Origin: Cyanobacteria bacterium Co-bin13
GTDB lineage: Bacteria > Cyanobacteriota > Cyanobacteriia > Phormidesmidales > Phormidesmidaceae
Reading direction: 5' to 3'
DNA: 9,004 nt
Assembly (NCBI GenBank): GCA_014534385.1
Contig: JACVRP010000127.1
Span: 1 to 9,004, forward strand
Shown: piece by piece, positions 5,323 through 9,004 of the stretch
Layout: every line of letters begins with the position of its first letter
How positions within the stretch are numbered: position 1 is the stretch's first letter
Notes under the pieces: generated by a model
What the model saw: the letters and a program-made list of their open reading frames with translations, nothing else
The model's database searches: none
Told to the model about the DNA's origin: nothing
Translations under genes and position numbers: made by a program

Positions 5323-6912
5323 ATGAATGATGCTGCGGCGCTCTGGCAACGCTATCGGGATTGGCTCTATTACAACGAAGGGCTGAGCTTTTATCTGGAC
5401 GTGAGCCGCATGCGGTTTGATGATGCCTTTGTGGCCCAGATGCAGCCCCGTTTTCAAAAAGCCTTTGAAGACATGGCGGCGCTAGAGGCAGGTGCGATCG
5501 CAAACCCCGATGAAGACCGTATGGTGGGCCACTACTGGCTGAGAGACCCCGATCTCGCCCCCACCCCCGAACTGCGCCAAGACATCGTCGAGACGCTGGT
5601 CGCTATTGAGCAATTTGCCAGCCAAATCCGGACCGGGGTGCTCTATCCGCCCGGGCAAGAGCACTTTACCGACATTCTCTCCATTGGCATTGGAGGGTCG
5701 GCCCTAGGGCCCCAGTTTGTTGCCCAGGCCCTCGGCCCCGACTTTCCGCCGCTGCAAATTCACTTTATCGACAACACCGACCCAGAAGGCATTGATCGGG
5801 TGCTGGCGCGGCTAGAAGATCGCCTCGCCACGACTCTAGTAATCGTCACCTCCAAGTCTGGCGGTACGCCCGAAACCCGCAACGGTATGGTCGAGGTGCG
5901 CCACCGGCTAGAGCAGCGAGGTCTGCATTTCCCCCGTCAGGCTGTGGCGGTTACCGGCGTCGATAGCGGCCTCGATCAGCAGGCTAAGAAAGAGGGCTGG
6001 CTAGCCACGTTCCCCATGCACGACTGGGTCGGCGGCCGCACCTCCGAGCTGTCGGCGGTGGGTCTGCTGCCAGCGGCCCTGCAGGGCATTGATATTCGCT
6101 CTATTTTGGGCGGAGCGCGGGAAATGGATGCAGCCACCCGAGTTGCCGACCTGCGCCAAAACCCTGCGGCCCTACTGGCCCTTGCCTGGTACTACGCAGG
6201 CAACGGTAAAGGCGAGAAGGACATGGTGATCTTGCCCTACAAAGACAGCCTGCTGCTGTTTAGCCGCTACCTGCAGCAGCTAGTCATGGAGTCGCTGGGC
6301 AAGGAAAAAGACCTCGATGGCAACGTGGTCTATCAGGGCATTGCCGTCTATGGCAATAAGGGCAGCACCGACCAGCACGCCTACGTACAGCAGCTGCGGG
6401 AAGGCGTGCCCACCTTCTTTGTCACCTTTATCGAAGTCCTTAAAGACCGCGTGGGAGACTCGGTTGAGATCGAAGCCGGGGCTACCTCGGGCGACTTCCT
6501 GTTTGGGTTGCTGCAGGGCACCCGTCAGGCCCTCTTTGAAAACTTCCGGGACTCAATCACGCTGACCATTCCTGAGGTCAACGCCCACACGGTAGGGGCG
6601 CTGATTGCCCTTTACGAACGGGCCGTCGGCTTTTATGCCTCTCTGGTCAATATCAACGCCTATCACCAGCCAGGGGTTGAGGCCGGGAAAAAGGCGGCAG
6701 CCAGCGTGATCGATCTGCAGTCGAAAGTGGTCCAGGCTCTACAGGCTAGCGACCAGCCGCTAACGCTGTCAGATCTGGCCGCTAAAATCGGCTTCCTAGA
6801 CGAGGTAGAGACCGTTTACAAAATTGTTCGTCACCTCAACGCCAATCAGAGGGGTGTGACCATTCTGGGAGATCCGGGACTGCCTGACGAAATCAAAATC
6901 GCGGCAGCCTAA
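5323..6912 (+). CDS. pgi: Glucose-6-phosphate isomerase
   Basis: This enzyme interconverts glucose-6-phosphate and fructose-6-phosphate in the cytoplasm, linking glycogen and sugar synthesis to glycolysis and the oxidative pentose phosphate route. The 529-residue protein has the family hallmarks: SIGIGGSALGP (120-130) and SKSGGTPETR (177-186) in the phosphate-binding sugar-isomerase domain, the catalytic base E323 in QQLVMESLGK, H352 in GSTDQHAY, and K456 in QPGVEAGKKAA, which is part of the C-terminal signature. Length fits cyanobacterial Pgi and is slightly shorter than the E. coli enzyme. ATG 5323 is preceded at 8 bases by GAGAGGAG (5307-5314), an unusually strong ribosome site; the in-frame GTG 5314 overlaps this site and is rejected. 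It is followed by a cupin gene on the same strand after 169 bases. A HIP1 site lies inside the coding region at 5494. Confidence 0.98.
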   Translation: MNDAAALWQRYRDWLYYNEGLSFYLDVSRMRFDDAFVAQMQPRFQKAFEDMAALEAGAIANPDEDRMVGHYWLRDPDLAPTPELRQDIVETLVAIEQFASQIRTGVLYPPGQEHFTDILSIGIGGSALGPQFVAQALGPDFPPLQIHFIDNTDPEGIDRVLARLEDRLATTLVIVTSKSGGTPETRNGMVEVRHRLEQRGLHFPRQAVAVTGVDSGLDQQAKKEGWLATFPMHDWVGGRTSELSAVGLLPAALQGIDIRSILGGAREMDAATRVADLRQNPAALLALAWYYAGNGKGEKDMVILPYKDSLLLFSRYLQQLVMESLGKEKDLDGNVVYQGIAVYGNKGSTDQHAYVQQLREGVPTFFVTFIEVLKDRVGDSVEIEAGATSGDFLFGLLQGTRQALFENFRDSITLTIPEVNAHTVGALIALYERAVGFYASLVNINAYHQPGVEAGKKAAASVIDLQSKVVQALQASDQPLTLSDLAAKIGFLDEVETVYKIVRHLNANQRGVTILGDPGLPDEIKIAAA

Positions 6913-7081
6913 CCCCTGCTGACCTAACTCGTTCAAGTGCCCAACCTGGCCGTTTAAATCCGCAGCCGATCTTGATACACAATTTGACTACTTTTTCTCA
7001 AGGCGAAGCATTTTTTTAATGATTCGTTATTATGTGGGTAGCAACCGGTGTAGGCAAATTCGTGCCCCAATGGAGGGCTTT

Positions 7082-7549
7082 ATGGGACTCACGGCCCAGG
7101 TGCAGGTGCGCAAGCTAGATTCAATCAAGGGAGGAATGGCCGCTTTTTACACGCCCCAGGCCAGCCACGAAACCATGCTGGTAGACATTCCGGCAGGAAC
7201 AGTGGATGACCTATATGTGCATCACTTTCAGACCGATCAGCTGCTGGTGGTCAAGGGCAGCCTGGTGCTGGTGGTGCTGCAAAACCGCGAGTACCGCTAT
7301 ATTGGGCTGTGCGATCGCACGCCCCAGGTGGTGACCATTCCCCCAGGCGTTCCCCATGCGGCTATCAACCTCAGCGCAGAAAGCTGTGTTTTGGTCAACG
7401 CAGTCTTGCGTCATGGGCCGACCCACCCCCGTGAGTTTCGCCCTTTAAGGCGGCCCTTTCCCTTCGACCTAGAGCGGGCTCATCAGGTGTGGCAGGCCGA
7501 ACTGACGCCTGCTACCGCTTCAGAGAAGCCAGCGCTAACGGCCCAATAG
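7082..7549 (+). CDS. Cupin-domain protein (RmlC-like / WxcM-FdtA-like)
   Basis: The 155-residue product is a single-domain cupin. The first cupin motif reads G-T-V-D-D-L-Y-V-H47-H48-F-Q-T-D-Q53-L-L-V-V-K-G, and the second is PPGVPH92-A-A-I-N. The glutamate expected as a metal ligand in motif 1 is replaced by Gln (Q53), as in cupins acting on nucleotide sugars, such as dTDP-sugar 3,5-epimerases and 3,4-ketoisomerases. So it may act on, or bind, a sugar nucleotide, but the substrate is not evident. I favour ATG 7082, four bases after GGAGGG (7072-7077). ATG 7070 and ATG 7019 are in frame and would add 4 or 21 residues (NRCRQIRAPMEG) that look unlike domain sequence. TTGACT at 6984-6989 could be a -35 box, without a clear -10. 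A tandem 11-base duplication includes its stop codon. Confidence 0.8.
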   Translation: MGLTAQVQVRKLDSIKGGMAAFYTPQASHETMLVDIPAGTVDDLYVHHFQTDQLLVVKGSLVLVVLQNREYRYIGLCDRTPQVVTIPPGVPHAAINLSAESCVLVNAVLRHGPTHPREFRPLRRPFPFDLERAHQVWQAELTPATASEKPALTAQ

Positions 7550-7565
7550 TTCACCAATAGTTCAC
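7544..7565 (+). repeat. Perfect tandem 11-base duplication across the cupin stop codon
   Basis: CAATAGTTCAC occurs twice back to back (7544-7554 and 7555-7565). The first copy holds the last codon CAA and the stop TAG of the cupin gene; the second repeats them in the untranslated region (shifted frame). This looks like a recent slippage duplication. It does not alter the protein. Confidence 0.85.
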
Positions 7566-7581
7566 AAGAGTGTTTCAAAAG

Positions 7582-7605
7582 AATTCAATTTAGTTGAATT
7601 TCAAC
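7582..7605. promoter_or_regulatory. Overlapping palindromes upstream of the response regulator
   Basis: AATTCAA (7582-7588) and TTGAATT (7594-7600) are inverted around 5 bases, and GTTGAA-T-TTCAAC (7593-7605) is a second, overlapping near-perfect palindrome. A further TTTCAA (7573-7578) lies just left. The cluster is AT-rich, lies about 40-60 bases before a possible -10 box (TATTAA, 7643-7648), and could bind a dimeric regulator, including the NarL-type regulator itself. No binder is known from the sequence. Confidence 0.45.
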
Positions 7606-7675
7606 AACAGATACATACATTTCCAGGGATTCTCTCCTAGGCTATTAAGTAGGCGCAAGAGTGTAAGTTGAGGCC

Positions 7676-8347
7676 ATGCCCCTGACAATCCTGGTCGCAG
7701 AAGACGACGAGGGAACTCGCTTGTCGATTAGCGATTACCTAGAGCTTGAGGGCTACTCGGTTCTTCTAGCTACCGATGGCGAAGATGCCTTCCGGCAAAT
7801 TTTTGCATTTCAGCCCCATCTGCTGATAACAGATATCACCATGCCCCACGTAGACGGGTATGAGTTGGTGCAGCGAGTACGGCAGCATCCCGCCTGGCGG
7901 CTGCTGCCCGTGATCTTCCTGTCGGCCCACACCGAAACCGAAAATCGCATCAAGGGCTACCAGATGGGCTGCGATGCCTACCTGCCTAAGCCCTTTGAGC
8001 TGGGCGAAATTGGCGCAGTCGTGCGGAATTTGCTGGAGCGATCGCAGCTGATTCAGGCCGCCTGGATCAACCAGGTCGCCCTGCAAACTGCCCAGGACCG
8101 GGCTATGGCCTCTGAAAGGGCCAAACTCGGCCACTCCGAAGAAGAACCCAAGCCCGACCTAACCTCCCGCGAACAGGACGTGCTGACCCTAATCTCCGAC
8201 GGCCTATCCAACGCGCAGATCGGCGATCGGCTGTATCTCAGCCCCCGCACCGTCGAAAAATACGTCAGCAGCCTGTTCCGTAAAACCGACACCAACAATC
8301 GCGCTGAGCTGGTGCGCTTTGCCGTCGATCATCACATGGTGAAGTAA
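7676..8347 (+). CDS. rre1: NarL/LuxR-type response regulator, probably Rre1 (Ycf29)
   Basis: The 223-residue protein has a receiver domain (about 1-120) and a LuxR-type helix-turn-helix (162-222). In the receiver, E9-D10-D11 form the acidic pocket, D53 in LLITDITMP is the phosphate acceptor, S83 and K105 (LPKPF) are the conserved switch and lysine residues, so it should be phosphorylatable. The DNA-binding part reads LTSREQDVLTLISDGLSNAQ, then SPRTVEKYVSSLFRKT. The opening PLTILVAEDDEGTRLSISDY, the LLPVIFLSAHTETENRIKGY block and VEKYVSSL closely resemble what I recall of cyanobacterial Rre1, which is Ycf29 in algal plastids and pairs with the histidine kinase Hik2 in redox, salt and heat signalling. 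No kinase gene lies in this window. ATG 7676 has only GAGG (7670-7673) two bases upstream. A classical terminator follows the gene. Response regulator certain, rre1 likely. Confidence 0.9.
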   Translation: MPLTILVAEDDEGTRLSISDYLELEGYSVLLATDGEDAFRQIFAFQPHLLITDITMPHVDGYELVQRVRQHPAWRLLPVIFLSAHTETENRIKGYQMGCDAYLPKPFELGEIGAVVRNLLERSQLIQAAWINQVALQTAQDRAMASERAKLGHSEEEPKPDLTSREQDVLTLISDGLSNAQIGDRLYLSPRTVEKYVSSLFRKTDTNNRAELVRFAVDHHMVK

Positions 8348-8374
8348 TTTTAGGCAAACAAGTCAGCAACCGAG

Positions 8375-8406
8375 ACTAGAGGCGCTTAAAGCGCCTCTAG
8401 TTTTTT
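8375..8406 (+). terminator. Intrinsic terminator of the response regulator gene
   Basis: ACTAGAGGCGC (8375-8385) pairs with GCGCCTCTAGT (8391-8401) in an 11-bp stem with a TTAAA loop, and six T follow (8401-8406). It starts 28 bases after the response regulator stop. The T-run overlaps the stop codon (8407-8405) of the convergent UPF0182 gene. On the minus strand no T-run follows the stem, so it works in one direction only. Confidence 0.93.
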
Positions 8407-9004
8407 ATGGCTGCTGCAGCTGCTGCAAAGTCTCCCCGAGCTGCTGCTGGCTTTCGCCGTAGCCCTGCCAGTCGCCCTGCTGCAGAGCTTCCTGGCCCCT
8501 CTCGTAAGCCTCCACGGCCGACTGAATCAGGCTAGAGTAGTTGGCCGGCAGGGTGGGAACAGCGGCCGGTTCAGTTGGGCTAGGAGACTCTGCTACCGCG
8601 CTGCTGGTGCCCTGACCAAAAATGGCGTCTAGGGCCGCCTCCAGGTTTTCGCGCATGACAATGCGATCGCCATAGGCCAAAATCACCCGGCGCAGCTCCG
8701 GCAGTTCGCCCTGCTCAGCTCGCAGGTAGAGCGGCTCAACGTAGAGCAGCGACGTATCGATAGGAATCACCCGCAGGTCTCCGCGAATCACCCGCGACCC
8801 CTGCTGGCTCCAGAGGGAGACTTGCTCTGAAATTTCGGGAGTTTGATCAATCCGGGCCTCGATCTGGCTCGGGCCATACACCAACTCCTGCCGGGGAAAG
8901 TCGTAGAGCAGCAGCTTGCCGTAGTTTTCACCATCGGAGCGGCCCGCCATCCAAGACACCATGTTGTCTCGATTGGCCGGGGTAAACGGCATGATCTGGA
9001 TAAA
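8405..9004 (-). CDS. UPF0182 family membrane protein, C-terminal fragment (5' end beyond right edge)
   Basis: The visible 199 residues match the C-terminal soluble part of UPF0182 (COG1615) proteins: IMPFTPANRDNMVSWMAGRSDG at the left (split here by the window), then LLLYDFPRQELVYGPSQIEA, RIDQTPEISEQVSLWSQQGS, RVIRGDLRVIPIDTSLLYVE and LPELRRVILAYGDRI. The frame stays open to the window edge (Phe-Ile-Gln-Ile before the Met at 8992-8990), so that Met is internal, not a start. Full members have about 900 residues with several membrane helices in the N-terminal part, none of which is in view. Their function is not established. The end of the protein is a Pro/Ser/Thr/Ala linker and a Gln-rich helical segment (EALQQGDWQGYGESQQQLGE), as in many family members. 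The gene converges on the response regulator, only 57 bases apart. Confidence 0.93.
   Translation of the reverse strand, partial: FIQIMPFTPANRDNMVSWMAGRSDGENYGKLLLYDFPRQELVYGPSQIEARIDQTPEISEQVSLWSQQGSRVIRGDLRVIPIDTSLLYVEPLYLRAEQGELPELRRVILAYGDRIVMRENLEAALDAIFGQGTSSAVAESPSPTEPAAVPTLPANYSSLIQSAVEAYERGQEALQQGDWQGYGESQQQLGETLQQLQQP

Larger units (their letters stand above)
1917..8670. repeat. HIP1 octamers (GCGATCGC), eight dispersed copies
   Basis: Exact GCGATCGC palindromes start at 1917, 2221, 4445, 5124, 5494, 7311, 8038 and 8663. That is about one per 1.1 kb, far above random expectation of roughly one per 65 kb at even base composition. Six lie in genes and two in intergenic DNA. This density is characteristic of cyanobacterial chromosomes and is the strongest taxonomic sign here. 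Confidence 0.95.

Noticed and set aside
1..9004. CRISPR array, toxin-antitoxin, defence or prophage system
   Set aside because: No spaced direct repeats of CRISPR length, no transposase, integrase, nuclease or toxin-like protein, and base and codon use look even across the window.

Overview
The window comes from a cyanobacterium, most likely a filamentous or Leptolyngbya-like lineage. GCGATCGC (the HIP1 octamer) occurs eight times in 9 kb. Most proteins belong to cyanobacterial families: a Ycf29/Rre1-type response regulator, UPF0182, DUF547, a thioredoxin-like [2Fe-2S] protein and a cyanobacterial-length glucose-6-phosphate isomerase. G-rich octamer tracts between genes also fit. The identification rests on these signatures, not on a database match.

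Layout. Positions 1-140 hold the N-terminal part of a GNAT acetyltransferase on the minus strand with no recognisable start codon. Three same-direction genes follow on the plus strand: a small protein with a Cys/His metal-binding tail (300-722), a 2H phosphoesterase (822-1346) and a sugar-1-phosphate nucleotidyltransferase (1380-2174). A G-rich array of seven octamers separates the first two. A rhodanese gene (2374-2973, minus) has an unusual C-terminal tail lying antisense to a possible 45-residue membrane protein (2350-2487). A DUF547 gene (3071-3766) and a small acidic lipoprotein gene (3896-4105) follow on the plus strand. The lipoprotein gene converges on a [2Fe-2S] ferredoxin-like gene (4222-4827, minus), with a strong hairpin between them.

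After a gap of nearly 500 bases comes pgi (5323-6912), then a cupin gene (7082-7549) and a NarL-type response regulator (7676-8347). The regulator ends in a classical terminator that abuts the stop codon of a convergent UPF0182 gene running off the right edge.

Taken together this is core and housekeeping chromosome: sugar-phosphate metabolism (pgi, the nucleotidyltransferase, possibly the cupin), redox and sulfur chemistry (rhodanese, the [2Fe-2S] protein) and signalling. I see no phage, transposase, CRISPR array, tRNA, rRNA or recognisable defence system. The less ordinary signals are the G-rich octamer tracts with G-quadruplex potential, the antisense small ORF under the rhodanese tail, the repeat-encoded lipoprotein tail with an out-of-frame continuation after its stop, and the palindrome cluster upstream of the response regulator. 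No convincing new multi-gene system is present.
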